DNA of 64,000 bases from Paralithodes platypus (lineage: Eukaryota; Arthropoda; Malacostraca; Decapoda; Lithodidae), in assembly GCA_032716605.1 (NCBI GenBank), contig CM064481.1:15835902-15899901 (forward strand). Direction: 5' to 3'. The position numbers were made by a program, and so were the translations under genes. Numbering within the stretch: the stretch's first letter is position 1; each line of letters opens with the position of its first letter. The notes beneath the pieces were generated by a model that saw nothing but the letters and a program-made list of their open reading frames with translations, ran no database searches and had not been told where the DNA came from. This document shows, in pieces, positions 1 to 11,063 of the stretch.

Positions 1-702
1 AAGGTGCTATCTCTTCCCTTAGTTACACCGGAACTTCAAACGGTACGTTTCTTGTTGCAGTTCGTAAGCCCTCAGGACAGCCTCCTTGAGATCCTCATAC
101 ACAATACATGACTCCCAAGGTAACGCATCGTAGGCTTTAAGACCCTTGCCTCTTAATCTAGAGGATACCAGTGCTGCCCATTTATTCTCTGGCCACTGGT
201 GTTCTGGCACTTCTTCTCAAAGCGTGCGAAAAAATTCTGTTACCCCACTCTCATCAAACACCGGAACCAGTTTCCATAAGTGCGAGACAGACTGATCAGG
301 AACACGGTTACGGTTTAAAATTACCGGTGGTCCCCCCAGGGGCAACCCACCCTGATTAACCATTTCACCATACTGCTGTTCCTCAGCCTCGACATTACGT
401 ACTGTGTCTCCATTCTCCTCTGATCCGGTATAAGACATGATGCTCACAAAAATTTCTCACCACAATATTCAGAAAAGAAGCACCCCAAACTCTTATACCT
501 CAATATACCACACACAATTCTCGGAAATACTCAAAGGGCTATACTATGTTGCAAAAAAAAATATTCTTGCTGACTCCCGCAAAATATTCTCCAAAACAAC
601 AAATGTTCCCTGCTAATAAATGTAGGTTCACCAAATCCTAGGTAAGGTCGCCATTCGTGTTACGACTGGGGTTTTAAATATATCAGGGCTTTATTCATTG
701 GA
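1..702 (-). mobile_element. Truncated second copy of the gypsy element (gag, leader, start of LTR) cut by the assembly gap
   Basis: This stretch is nearly identical to 7985-8692, the 5' part of the minus-strand gypsy element. It holds the gag N-terminal half (ATG at 438, running off the window), the untranslated leader, the primer-binding region, and 45 bases of LTR from 658 before the N run. The gag frame is broken near 210-235 by single-base differences from the other copy: one C missing in the TGTTCCTGGC context and one extra A in an A run. The rest of its LTR is missing beyond the gap. It is either a separate insertion or a mis-assembled duplicate of the downstream copy; the sequence alone does not decide. 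Confidence 0.8.
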
Positions 703-802
703 NNNNNNNNNNNNNNNNNNNNNNNNNNNNNNNNNNNNNNNNNNNNNNNNNNNNNNNNNNNNNNNNNNNNNNNNNNNNNNNNNNNNNNNNNNNNNNNNNN
801 NN
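703..802. other. Assembly gap of 100 N
   Basis: Exactly 100 N, the usual placeholder for a gap of unknown size. It interrupts the LTR that begins at 658. The sequence after it does not continue that LTR, so the contigs on either side may not be truly adjacent. Confidence 0.98.
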
Positions 803-3155
803 GGGCCACTACAGCATGAACAACCGCGCGCGGAGAGGACAACGGAAGAGAAAGTCGTCTGGTGGGAAAGCGGGCGGAAGGGAGTAGAGCCCCTATCCGT
901 AGAGGCTAGGGGAGGGCGCACAGGGGCAGAGCCGCTAACCCCGGCCTCAGGGCGAGAACCATGACGAGGGCGATGGGCGTCGTCAAGGCGATCAGGAGGA
1001 CGACGAGGGGCAGTAGAGGACGGACGACGAGGTGAGCGAGAGCGTGGATGGAGCTGGGGAACCCCCCGACGATGTATGACCGGCTGCGGGACCCAGGGGA
1101 GAGGGCCCGAGCAGGGAGAGGGCCAGGTGAACGGCCCTCAGTCGGGTCAGGGATACCCAGGGCGACGCGGATCCGGTCGGCAACAAAGGCCGGGGAACGG
1201 TGGCCCACAGTCCTAATGTGGCGGGAGACCATCGTCCACACCGACGGAAGGGAAGCAGAGGCCACAGCCGCCGCCGAGGAACCAGGGCTATGGTGCAGCA
1301 CAACCACCAGGGCCAGACACGTGCCACACAGAGCAGGGAGGTAGGGCCGTAGAGGACACACAGAGCGAGTGGCGCAAGCAGGACTTGTGGCTCTCCAGCA
1401 CGGGGAGCGACAACCAAGGCGAAAGCAAGGCAGCCTACCTGCACTGGAAGAACACACACCATAATCAGCACGTCGAAGGAGTAAGTGGAGAGAATGTCCA
1501 AGAAGAACCAGGGAAGGAGCATGGGGAAACAGGAACAACATGCAAACAGGTATCCGTACGCACCCTAACCGGGAGCACAGAGGTAGGTGAGGAGGGCGGG
1601 CCGCAGGCGGAAGAGCACTAGCAGAACCTGCAAAGATGGAGAAAGTGTTAATCACCACTCAACATCTTACATGCAGGGCCTATAACACCAGTAAAGTGCA
1701 TACACCAATATAGTATCAGGCAACAAGATGACATCAGAAAGGGTCAACAGTGAAAAGCCAACTATAAACCGCAAATTTGCGGGCCAATGGAGGCATAACT
1801 GTACCGACACAACCCTCCCGCATCTTTGAGGGACCCCCAGCGATCACCGCAAATTGCGGGGAGTCGAAATGTCCCAGAGGACCGAATTGAGCTCCCGCAA
1901 ATTTGCGGGACCGGCCGAGATGGTCCAGCGCCGAAAAAAGCGAGAGGAGCGTCTAGGGAATACCAAAAAAAGGCCACAAAAAAGCGTCATCTCCTTATGA
2001 ACTCCAAACATGATGATGGCCATCAAGCTGAGCAGTGTCTTCCTTGAATTGATCCTAACTCAACCGGTAAAGGGAGAGGCAAGGAAGACACACCAGGGGA
2101 GAGGAGGCACATCCCCCAGGAACCACCCAACCCACAGAGATAGAGCAAAGCCCATGAGGAGAAGTGGCAGGGAGGGTGGTTTCGCACAAACAGGGGCCCC
2201 CGTGGGGTACCCCTGGATTGGGCAAAATAGATTATGAAAGGATGGAGGTGAAACAGGAAGAGAAAACAAAAACCAGTAAATGAAACTGGCCGAGAAAAAG
2301 GGTGGCCTAGCCGTGAGCAGAGAATGTGTCAGGGGCGAAAAACCCTGTGGTGTGAAGGAGGGGACCCCGTGGGGTACCCCTGGATTATCACGAACCACCT
2401 GTCGCCCAGGCCCTTGAGACACAGTGAAGGCTCGAAAGGGGGGACTCGGGAATAACGCTAATAATGCGGCCGACACAAACTCTACAAACAGCACCGCCAC
2501 CAACGAAATCTCAGATTGTTTACCAACGGTACACCTTAGGCTATGAAAAAATGAAAACTCATAGGGGCATAGCAATTCCGGAATGAGAAAACCAGCTAGG
2601 CTAAAATAAGCTAAAAGCTAAACTATGCCCAGACTAACAGGAAAAAAGAATATGAAAAGAGAAAGAATGAAAACATATACGAGGAACGCCAGGCGCCCCC
2701 GTACCTTCGGTAGGCTATTTCCACACGCGTCTCCATTATACACACTTAGGAGCCCATTTACGTGTGCCCTAGATCACGTAACATCTGTCTAACAAAAAAG
2801 AAGGCCAGATAAGCCGAAACGAACCTAAACAGGGTGAATTAAAGGAGCACAACAAAAGCGACTTCACTCAATGGAGCGCGTGAACAAATTATAAGAGAGG
2901 GTTGCTCATGCGCACGTTCGACAGGGATCTGCACATGACGGAACACGGGATGGGCCTTAAGCGGTAACTAAGGTAAACCCCTTTTTCTTCTCTTCTATGC
3001 TTTTTTCACCTTCGGTGGTAGTTTTGGTTAATGTACAACGTCTCCTAGAGCAAGATAAGGAGTAGACTCTAGACGTTTTCTTTTTAACCACGGTTGGAAT
3101 GACGACATAGCAGTCAAAATAGACAAGTCGTCATTGCAATTAGGTTAATAGCCTT
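803..3155. other. Unassigned region with no supportable gene
   Basis: The plus strand is purine-rich. A 250-codon open frame on the minus strand (906-1658) and a 171-codon one (2060-2575) translate to low-complexity Leu/Pro/Ser/Ala-rich peptides with no recognisable domain. Both look like products of base composition. GGGGTACCCC occurs twice in the same context (2204-2213 and 2371-2380). A cluster of palindromes at 1769-1909 is listed separately. From about 2600 to 3155 I see only AT-richer unique-looking sequence up to the gypsy LTR. Confidence 0.5.
1769..1909. repeat. Cluster of three palindromes around CCGCAAATTTGCGG
   Basis: Near-perfect palindromes occur at 1769-1783, 1847-1861 and 1894-1909 (the last is CCCGCAAATTTGCGGG), spaced 78 and 47 bases apart. 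The middle copy lacks one T. Each could form a short hairpin or bind a symmetric dimeric protein. I do not recognise the motif. Confidence 0.7.
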
Positions 3156-4947
3156 TGTTACGACTGGGGTTTAAATATATCAGGGCTCTTATTCATTGGA
3201 CTAGTAATGGCATAAATGCTACAACGGAAAGCGCTAGATCCAACCTCTGATGTATATTCCCAGTGAACAAAGAACACAAATACTCTACAGAGTTCTATAT
3301 GCAATAATAGGCTATCAAACTCTCAATAAATGTGCTTCTACTCTAGGCTTAATGTTATGTGAAAACAGCCTATTGCTACCTATAACCGAAGGTGCTTGGT
3401 TATGGTATGCAAAGTAAGGTGGTAAGAGAAGTTACAGCTTACGTTACTTAATCAATAAATGTCAGGCACTCCTGCATGAAAGAAAGTGCACTAAAGTCCT
3501 TCAACACTAACAAGGAATCTTCTTTAAATGTTAGATGCTATAAAGATGCTCGTATCGGAAATGGAACCCAAAAAGGCAGGCAGCCGAACAATGCTCGTGC
3601 AGGCTATGCACACAAAAAGGCAGAATATATAATGCCGTCGGAGCCAAGAATATTCTAAACACTACAACAATAATAATAATCGCCACGACAATGCAGTATT
3701 CCTATCAACAAAAAGAGCCTAAGTCGTTTGTGTCTCAATACATCAAACTAGGCTGCGAAATGCTTGTGTAATCATAAACGGGTATACATAAAAAGAGTAA
3801 TTGGTTTAATATACTTAATGTCTACTGTGACTGATAAAGTCTAGCTAGAGTCAATGATACGAGATACTGGTGCGCATGGCATGCCGCATAGCCTAGTGCA
3901 AATCTCAAGTCTGTGCGTCAAATATTACGTTATAGGGAAGGGTAGCTCTCTTGAGAAACCTTAATACCGAAGTATTAAGCGTTCTCCTGGCGTACCTCAA
4001 AGACAAACAACGAGCTTAGAACAGTGCAGAATGGTATAGGCAAAAAGCCCTCATTCGTGCATGCTCTACTCTCAATGGCACACAGACTAGAATTTACTCA
4101 ATCAACTCCAGTTCTCAGGTATGTCGTGCAGCTTTTAACTAAAGCCAGCACCCATAGGAAACAATACCTTATAATATCAGACTCCTAGTCTAGCATTATC
4201 TAATCCAGCAGAACACTAATAATTATAGGACGCGATACTTAAACAATATAAATGCCAACCAATGCTTCGTGATCCACTTATCTTAACAACTAACATACAT
4301 GGGTTATATCAGACCTTAACGCACAATACAACTGGCCAGCATGAAGCTGATTTGGCAGAGTTAACCAGAAGGATATAATATTAATAAAAGGTGGTGAAAG
4401 ATATGAAAAAGAGAGGTAGGCAGAGGAAAAGATTCTCAGGTGTGAGCGGGGGACAGGTAGCAAGGGATCAGATAGATGCGTTCTAGAAACCAGATCTAAG
4501 GGAGAGAGTGGCGAGGAACTGTATATATACTCGCACTAGCTCGAGGCGCGTGGGAAAAAAGCGGTTACAAGTCCTCTAGCCACTAGCAAGGGAGCTAGCA
4601 GCATGGTAAGGACATCTCTCCCCCAACCCCCACGAGGCAGCCAGCCGGGACGTCATCGAGCGGGACAAATACACTGCGCGCTCCCTCTCACTCTGTTCTA
4701 CTCTCTCTCTCTCTCCCAGATCCCATCATTACTAGTTAATGATAAAACATATACTTTACAATTAAATATATAAAGCCTTGACATGGGTGAAAACAAAGAG
4801 CCTTTCGGGACTGCCCATGACACGAGCTTTCATATGAAATAAAGCACACTCTAATACATAAACTGTAGCCCCATCCACTGCCCTGGCGATCCTAGCGAGT
4901 CACTGTAGGACAAGCCATGCGGTTCTAACGGAGTGGTTAATGTCACA
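3156..4947 (-). repeat. 3' LTR of the gypsy element
   Basis: It matches 8648-11063 almost base for base apart from the MITE in the latter. The ends are TG...CA. It contains an uninterrupted TTAA at 4381-4384, which is the empty target site of the MITE present in the other LTR. A CT-rich run near 4690-4715 and the 60-codon frame at 3476-3658 recur in both LTRs and are non-coding in appearance. Confidence 0.9.
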
Positions 4948-4960
4948 CCCCCCCCAAGAT
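4948..4960 (-). other. Polypurine tract of the gypsy element
   Basis: On the minus strand a G8 run preceded by AAAAATCTT abuts the LTR start TGTGACA. That is the position and composition of a plus-strand priming polypurine tract. Confidence 0.7.
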
Positions 4961-5420
4961 TTTTCTCAGAGGCCCCAAGGCTCACAAAAATCTGATGGTT
5001 AGAACCCATGCTATATCTCCACTTCCCATCACCCAGCGGCAGTAAAATATCTGGCACAGTTCTTCAACAAAATATTTTTCAAAATTACAACCCTCCCCAA
5101 CACCATAAGTTAAATTATATGTAGTTATGCTCCTCAAGAGCGAGCTTCTCTAGCCCAGCATTCTGAGAGGAGTGCAACTCAGAATTACTGCTATAACATA
5201 CTAAACAAAATAAACTATCAAAGAAAGAGTTTTATTTGATTTTTATGTTTATAATTTGTTTATTTCGGCTGCACTATAGGGGCAAGCCTAGTTTTTTCTT
5301 CTATACCAAATGCTCAACTCCTGCTTTACGACCCAATACGCTGGGCTACAACCGCGAGCCAACAAGCACCAAGCGCAAAATACTATTCAAACTAAAGCAG
5401 GAGGCTACCCGTGTGTCAAT

Positions 5421-5935
5421 CTACCCAGGATCATATACCCTTGAACGACCATCTGCAACCACGTTGTCACAACCGGCAATATGGCGTATGTCCAGGTTAT
5501 ATACCAGTAACCTTAGTGACCACCTGGTCAGCCTCATATTCCGATTGTGAAACTGGTCCAAGAACTTGAGAGGGTGATGATCTGGGTAAACTACAACGAC
5601 CGGACCATAGGCTGGAACATAGACCTCGAAATGCCCCAGCGCAAGCACAACCGCCAGCAGCTCCTCCTCGACAACAGAGCAGCTCCCCTGGGCCGAATTG
5701 TACTTCTCCGAGCAGAAACTAACAGGATGCTCCAGCCCATCATCGTCCTTTTCCACAAGGACGGCACCAGCCCCCACACCACTAGCCTCCGTTGCTAGTT
5801 GGAAAGGTAGGCTAAAGTCAGGGGCCCTGAGGATCGAGTGCACAACAGGTGGTTTACTTCTCTAAACACCTTCTCACACTCATTTGACACCCATTTGAAC
5901 TTCTTATCCTTCCAGTTATCCTCCACCTGAGCTTG
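5421..5935 (-). pseudogene. Gypsy RNase H domain with the tail of reverse transcriptase
   Basis: The fragment starts in the tether that joins the reverse-transcriptase thumb to RNase H (KKFKWVSNECEKVF, about 5910-5870) and continues, after a frame break near 5840, through PDFSLPF, VGAGAVLVEKDDDG, HPVSFCSEKYN, VEEELLAVVLAL, DHHPLKFL and DIRHIAGCDNVVADGRSR. These are the successive motifs of gypsy RNase H. The usual LQTDAS acidic position reads LATEAS and the usual VADALSR reads VADGRSR. The palm and fingers of reverse transcriptase are absent. The piece directly follows the integrase C-terminus on the minus strand. Confidence 0.85.
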
Positions 5936-5976
5936 ACTGTCCCGTTCTCCTTCTCCACCTTGACTGCTAAACGTCA

Positions 5977-7068
5977 TCACAGGCACAGTGAGAGGCTCAG
6001 GGGGTGCCTCCCATACTCCTTCATGGGATTAACATGACATAACTGATTGCGCTTCCGTCTGTCTGGAGTGGCTACCAAGTAATCCAGGTCTGATAGCTCC
6101 TCCACCACCCTATAAGGACCAGCGTACTTCGCGGATAAGGGGTGACCAACAAGGGGCAGTAGAATCAACACCTCCTGACCCACGTGCAACTCCCTGAGTT
6201 CAACCTTGAGGTCGTACCTGTCCTTCCTGAGGGCCTGAGAGCTAGTCAAATTACGGCCAGCCAACTCCAGACTGCGCAACATCCGTTCTCGACTGTTGAG
6301 GACACACTTGAGCATAGAACAAGGTTTTTCTGTGCCCTCCCATACTTCTTCAACCATATGGAGAGGCCCCCTGACACGGTGTCCAAAGACGAGCTCATTA
6401 GGGCTGAATCCCAAACTCTCCCCAGGTACCTCCCGCACAGCACACAAAACACATGGCAGGCCAAGCTCCCAATCCTTCCCACTCTCAAAGCAACAACAAC
6501 GAAGCACAGATTTCAAGGCTGAGTGCCATCGCTCTAACACACCCTGGCTCTCCGGATGATACGCAGATGAGACAACCCCAACAATCTCATGCTGCGGCAT
6601 TGCTTGAACAAAGAGGCTAGAAGTGAAGTTGGGTCCCTGGACTGACTGAATCCCCTGCGGGTAACCATACCGGGAAAAATACACTAGCAAGCTTCGGACC
6701 ACCGTCTTCGCCGACCCATTTCTCATAGGGTACGCGTCAGAGTACCTTCTTGCTACATCTCCCGACTGTGCATCACTGTCCTCCTTCAACTCTTTCGTCT
6801 TTTTAAGCCCATCCTCTGCCCCTTCAGGAACAGTTACTGGGTCTTCTCCAGACTCGAAATGTGGTCCTAATAATGAGTCCCCGAGAAGGTCCGTTGACAC
6901 TAAACTCTCAACCGCATCAACTTTCAACCCCTTCTCAGTACCCTTCCTCCGCTGATCTAAAGATTGTTGACCAGAATGTGACTCCCTGGATGCAGGATCT
7001 CCGGTGACAACACACGCCATAGGCTGCACCGAACACTTCTCAACCCACTCCTGCTCCTCCCTACTCAC
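5977..7068 (-). pseudogene. Gypsy linker plus integrase missing its N-terminal half
   Basis: The first roughly 115 residues form an acidic linker of the kind that follows protease. At RRYSDAYPMRN the frame enters the middle of an integrase core: AKTVVRSLLVYFSRYGYP, then QSVQGPNF where the second catalytic Asp should sit (QSDQG), so that residue is Val. SSAYHPESQGVLERWH keeps the catalytic Glu. GFSPNELVFGH and a C-terminal GPYRVVEELSDLDYLV...NQLCHVNPMKEY follow. The HHCC finger and first catalytic Asp are deleted, so the protein cannot catalyse integration. It lies between protease and RNase H rather than after RNase H. Confidence 0.88.
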
Positions 7069-7091
7069 GTCGGCCGGCTTCTCGACAACGA

Positions 7092-7811
7092 CTAAGGGTG
7101 GAGCCTCAGAAGTAGGCCCACAAAGTCGTTGCCAAGAAGGAGGTCGACGCCCCCAACAGGTAACTTCTCCACAATTCCTACATCCAGGTCACGAGTCACA
7201 CCATCAACTTCCACCTTCATTCTTACAAGCGGGTATGACCTTGTCGCATTAACTCCCTGAACCACAACCACCCGCGCCGTATTGACAGGTTTACCAGTGA
7301 AATTTCTCAACAGTGTTTGCAATGCCCCAGTGTCACGCAAAATTCTCACCTCATGTCTTCTACCCCCCCACTCCACACAACCGAGTCCCCTGTGGTCACT
7401 AAAGGCATCACGGACAGGGAATAAGCCTTCCGGATCCTTCTGCACTGGCAGTGTATTTACCTCGGAAGAAATGCCTCTAACAAACTCCAATGTCCTCTTG
7501 AACACTCCAATGCCGTGAGCAAAAGACACGGCTGCCGGAGGAGGTCGACTAGGGCACTCATTTGCCTTATGACCCTCCTGGTGGCAACTAAAACACATAA
7601 ATTTCGGTTTCGGCTTATACTGTGATGTAAAAGGCCCCTGACTTTTCACATACGGTGTGGTGTAAGGTTTGGATTCAGTTTTAGTTTCATGGCTCTTCTG
7701 TTTAAATGTGTCATTGTTACGGGGAGGGGGAGGATAACGGCCCTTAGCACTTACATCGTACTTCTGTGAGGACCCGCAACCCCGAATCAACGACAGCCGT
7801 CGATCAGCCAT
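7092..7811 (-). pseudogene. Gypsy gag C-terminus with CCHC knuckle, and aspartic protease
   Basis: The first residues (MADRRLSLIRG) continue the capsid of the preceding frame, shifted by one base. A zinc knuckle CFSCHQEGHKANEC (C-x2-C-x4-H-x4-C) follows after about 75 residues. A pepsin-type protease has DTGA as the active-site motif and DLLLGNDF as the C-terminal ILGxD-type motif. Its frame ends at a stop at 7092, and a further indel near 7110 separates it from the linker and integrase frame. The split from gag is at a run of six A on the minus strand (near 7845), where one base fewer would join the frames. It could be decay or a consensus error. Confidence 0.87.
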
Positions 7812-8433
7812 TTCTGCTGCTTCGACTAGAGTTCTTGGGTTTTTTCTCCTTTAAGTTCAAAGTTAGATCACCGCCCGTGCTCTTAAAGAACTGCTCCAAC
7901 ATCATTAACTGCTTAATTTCATCAAATGTTGTGACCTTTTCAGATCGGAGCCAGTTCCCCATAGCATCGGACAAGTCCCGGACGTGTTCCAAAAAGGTGC
8001 TATCTCTTCCCTTAGTTACACCCCGGAACTTCAAACGGTACGTTTCTGGTTGCAGTTCGTAAGCCCTCAGGACAGCCTCCTTGAGATCCTCATACACAAT
8101 ACATGACTCCAAAGGTAACGCATCGTAGGCTTTAAGACCCTTGCCTCTTAATCTAGAGGATACAAGTGCTGCCCATTTATTCTCTGGCCACTGGTGTTCC
8201 TGGCACTTCTTCTCAAAGCGTGCGAAAAATTCTGTTACCCCACTCTCATCAAACACCGGAACCAGTTTCCATAAGTGCGAGACAGACTGATCAGGAACAC
8301 GGTTACGGTTTAAAATTACCGGTGGTCCCCCCAGGGGCAACCCACCCTGATTAACCATTTCACCATACTGCTGTTCCTCAGTCTCGACATTACGTACTGT
8401 GTCTCCATTCTCCTCTGATCCGGTATAAGACAT
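7804..8433 (-). pseudogene. Gypsy gag capsid, Gmr1/SCAN-related type
   Basis: The likely start is ATG at 8433 (MSYTGSEENG), with an acidic N-terminus of about 65 residues. It is followed by a capsid containing VPVFDESGVTEFFARFEKK, HQWPENKWAALVSSRLRGK and EDLKEAVLRAYELQPETYR. That pattern belongs to the gypsy gag group considered the ancestor of vertebrate SCAN domains. The frame ends prematurely at 7804 because of the A-run indel; the downstream frame carries the rest of the capsid. A second copy of the N-terminal part is at 1-438. Confidence 0.85.
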
Positions 8434-8630
8434 GATGCTCACAAAAATTTCTCACCACAATATTCAGAAAAGAAGCACCCCAAACTCTTATACCTCAATA
8501 TACACACAAATTCTCGGAAATACTCAAGGGCTATACTATGTTGCAAAAAAAAATATTCTTGCTGATCCCCGCAAAATATTCTCCAAAACAACAAATGTTC
8601 CCTGCTAATAAATGTAGGTTCACCAAATCC

Positions 8631-8645
8631 TAGGTAAGGTCGCCA
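8631..8645 (-). other. Candidate tRNA primer-binding site of the gypsy element
   Basis: On the minus strand, TGGCGACCTTACC lies two bases after the LTR end (CGTAACA, AA, TGGCGACC). The TGG start matches the CCA end of a tRNA. TGGCGACC resembles primer sites assigned to tRNA-Arg in other gypsy elements, but the tRNA identity is a guess from memory. The truncated copy has the same site at about 639-653. Confidence 0.6.
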
Positions 8646-8647
8646 TT

Positions 8648-11063
8648 TGTTACGACTGGGGTTTAAATATATCAGGGCTCTTATTCATTGGACTAGTAAT
8701 GGCATAAATGCTACAACGGAAAGCGCTAGATCCAACCTCTGATGTATATTCCCAGTGAACAAAGAACACAAATACTCTACAGAGTTCTATATGCAATAAT
8801 AGGCTATCAAACTCTCAATAAATGTGCTTCTACTCTAGGCTTAATGTTATGTGAAAACAGCCTATTGCTACCTATAACCGAAGGTGCTTGGTTATGGTAT
8901 GCAAAGTAAGGTGGTAAGAGAAGTTACAGCTTACGTTACTTTAATCAATAAATGTCAGGCACTCCTGCATGAAAGAAAGTGCACTAAAGTCCTTCAACAC
9001 TAACAAGGAATCTTCTTTAAATGTTAGATGCTATAAAGATGCTCGTATCGGAAATGGAACCCAAAAAGGCAGGCAGCCGAACAATGCTCGTGCAGGCTAT
9101 GCACACAAAAAGGCAGAATATATAATGCCGTCGGAGCCAAGAATATTCTAAACACTACAACAATAATAATAATCGCCACGACAATGCAGTATTCCTATCA
9201 ACAAAAAGAGCCTAAGTCGTTTGTGTCTCAATACATCAAACTAGGCTGCGAAATGCTTGTGTAATCATAAACGGGTATACATAAAAAGAGTAATTGGTTT
9301 AATATACTTAATGTCTACTGTGACTGATAAAGTCTAGCTAGAGTCAATGATACGAGATACTGGTGCGCATGGCATGCCGCATAGCCTAGTGCAAATCTCA
9401 AGTCTGTGCGTCAAATATTACGTTATAGGGAAGGGTAGCTCTCTTGAGAAACCTTAATACCGAAGTATTAAGCGTTCTCCTGGCGTACCTCAAAGACAAA
9501 CAATGAGCTTAGAACAGTGCAGAATGGTATAGGCAAAAAGCCCTCATTCGTGCATGCTCTACTCTCAATGGCACACAGACTAGAATTTACTCAATCAACT
9601 CCAGTTCTCAGGTATGTCGTGCAGCTTTTAACTAAAGCCAGCACCCATAGGAAACAATACCTTATAATATCAGACTCCTAGTCTAGCATTATCTAATCCA
9701 GCAGAACACTAATAATTATAGGACGCGGTACTTAAACAATATAAATGCCAACCAATGTTTCGTGATCCACTTATCTTAACAACTAACATACATGGGTTAT
9801 ATCAGACCTTAACGCACAATACAACTGGCCAGCATGAAGCTGATTTTGCAGAGTTAACCAGAGGGGATATAATATTAACCCGGGAGCTGCGGGGAGACTC
9901 TTAAGAGTTCCCCCGGCGCACTGCGGGGAGACTCTTAAGAGTCAGAGATAAAAAATATCAACTTTTGACATCGAAAAAAAAAAAAAAAAAATTATTTATT
10001 TTTTTTTTTTTGGCCCCTGGGCCATGCAAAATCTCAGTCCTCTACCTCCCCTCCTTCCCCACTTTCCTCCTCTCCTTCAGTTATCACCTATTTTCCCTGT
10101 TATTCCCTTATTCTGAGGTATATTTTCGTGCTAACATTAGAAATCCGATTGGAGGGTGTGGTCATCACTGATAGCAAGCGAGTGCAAGAGAGAGAGAGAG
10201 AGTATCGATCGACTGTGTCTCAGTGGCCTTGGGGGAAATTGGCGGGAAAGCAGATTGCCTCACCCATACATTATACAACTCGCGGGCTATATCTCCGATT
10301 TTGACCATCCAAACGCTGTTTTCACTCGTTTTATTGTTGTTTCAGGTTAATACCTTTATAATCAACCCATAATAGGCGCATATGGATAAGTATTAATGCT
10401 ATTAATGGCACAATGAATATTTTAGTGACGGAAACACCTCAAATACGTCAGCACAGGGGGACGTTTCCAATTACCCCCATGCGCACTTCAGAGGTTAATA
10501 AAAGGTGGTGAAAGATATGAAAAAAGAGAGAGGTAGGCAGAGGAAAAGATTCTCAGGTGCGAGCGGGGGACATGTAGCAAGGGATGAGATAGATGCGTTC
10601 TAGAAACCAGATCTAAGGGAGAGAGTGGCGAGGAACTGTATATATACTCGCACTAGCTCGAGGCGCATGGGAAAAAAGCGGTTACAAGTCCTCTAGCCAC
10701 TAGCAAGGGAGCTAGCAGCATGGTAAGGACCTCTCTCCCCCAACCCCCACGAGGCAGCCAGCCGTGACGTCATCGAGCGGGACAAAACACTGCGCGCTCC
10801 CTCTCACTCTGTTCTACTCTCTCTCTCTCTCCCAGATCCCATCATTACTAGTTAATGATAAAACATATACTTTACAATTAAATATATAAAGCCTTGACAT
10901 GGGTGAAAACAAAGAGCCTTTCTGGACTGCCCATGACATGAGCTTTCATATGAAATAAAGCACACTCTAATACATAAACTGTAGCCCCATCCACTGCCCT
11001 GGCGATCCTAGCGAGTCACTGTAGGACAAGCCATGCGGTTCTAACGGAGTGGTTAACGTCACA
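8648..11063 (-). repeat. 5' LTR of the gypsy element, interrupted by a TTAA MITE
   Basis: Same sequence as 3156-4947 plus a 620-base insertion at TTAA (9875-10498). Its outer edge abuts the DIRS-like recombinase frame at 11064 with no duplicated target bases matching the other outer edge at 3155. Confidence 0.9.
9875..10498 (+). mobile_element. TTAA-flanked MITE (family D), copy 1, inside the LTR
   Basis: The insertion is bounded by TTAA at 9875-9878 and 10495-10498, while the sister LTR has one TTAA at the same point (4381-4384). The ends read CCCGGGAGCTGCGGGG and, inverted, CCTCTGAAGTGCGC. CTGCGGGGAGACTCTTAAGAG occurs twice near the left end. An A/T homopolymer of about 35 bases lies near 9975-10010. 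There is no transposase, so it is non-autonomous and presumably moved by a piggyBac-type enzyme, given the TTAA target. Confidence 0.88.

Larger units (their letters stand above)
3156..11063 (-). mobile_element. Degenerate Ty3/gypsy LTR retrotransposon, Gmr1-like, with two long LTRs
   Basis: Two LTRs of about 1.79 kb (3156-4947 and 8648-11063, the latter enlarged by a MITE) flank gag-pol remnants on the minus strand. Reading that strand, the LTR starts TGTGACATTAACC and ends CGTAACA. A primer-binding site follows the 5' LTR and a G-run polypurine tract precedes the 3' LTR. Domain order is gag, CCHC knuckle, protease, integrase, end of reverse transcriptase, RNase H. Most of the reverse transcriptase and the N-terminal half of integrase are missing, so the copy is dead. 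Integrase upstream of RNase H is the order known for Gmr1-like gypsy elements, and the capsid resembles the gag type from which vertebrate SCAN domains derive. No target-site duplication is visible at the outer edges. Confidence 0.85.

Noticed and set aside
906..1658. 250-codon minus-strand open frame
   Set aside because: Leu/Pro/Ala/Ser-rich translation of purine-rich complement, no domain, overlapping frames of similar quality.
2060..2575. 171-codon minus-strand open frame
   Set aside because: Low-complexity Phe/Pro/Ser sequence with no homology I can recognise; likely chance.
7830..7860. Programmed -1 ribosomal frameshift at AAAAAAC between gag and pol
   Set aside because: The downstream frame is +1 relative to gag and the heptamer is out of phase with the gag codons.
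5421..8433. Classification as Ty1/copia because integrase precedes RNase H
   Set aside because: The integrase (HPESQG, GFSPNELVFGH) and RNase H motifs, gag and protease are of gypsy type; a Gmr1-like order explains the arrangement.
3476..9151. Identical 60-codon frames at 3476-3658 and 8969-9151
   Set aside because: They are the same LTR position in both LTRs, so the identity reflects LTR duplication and not coding constraint.
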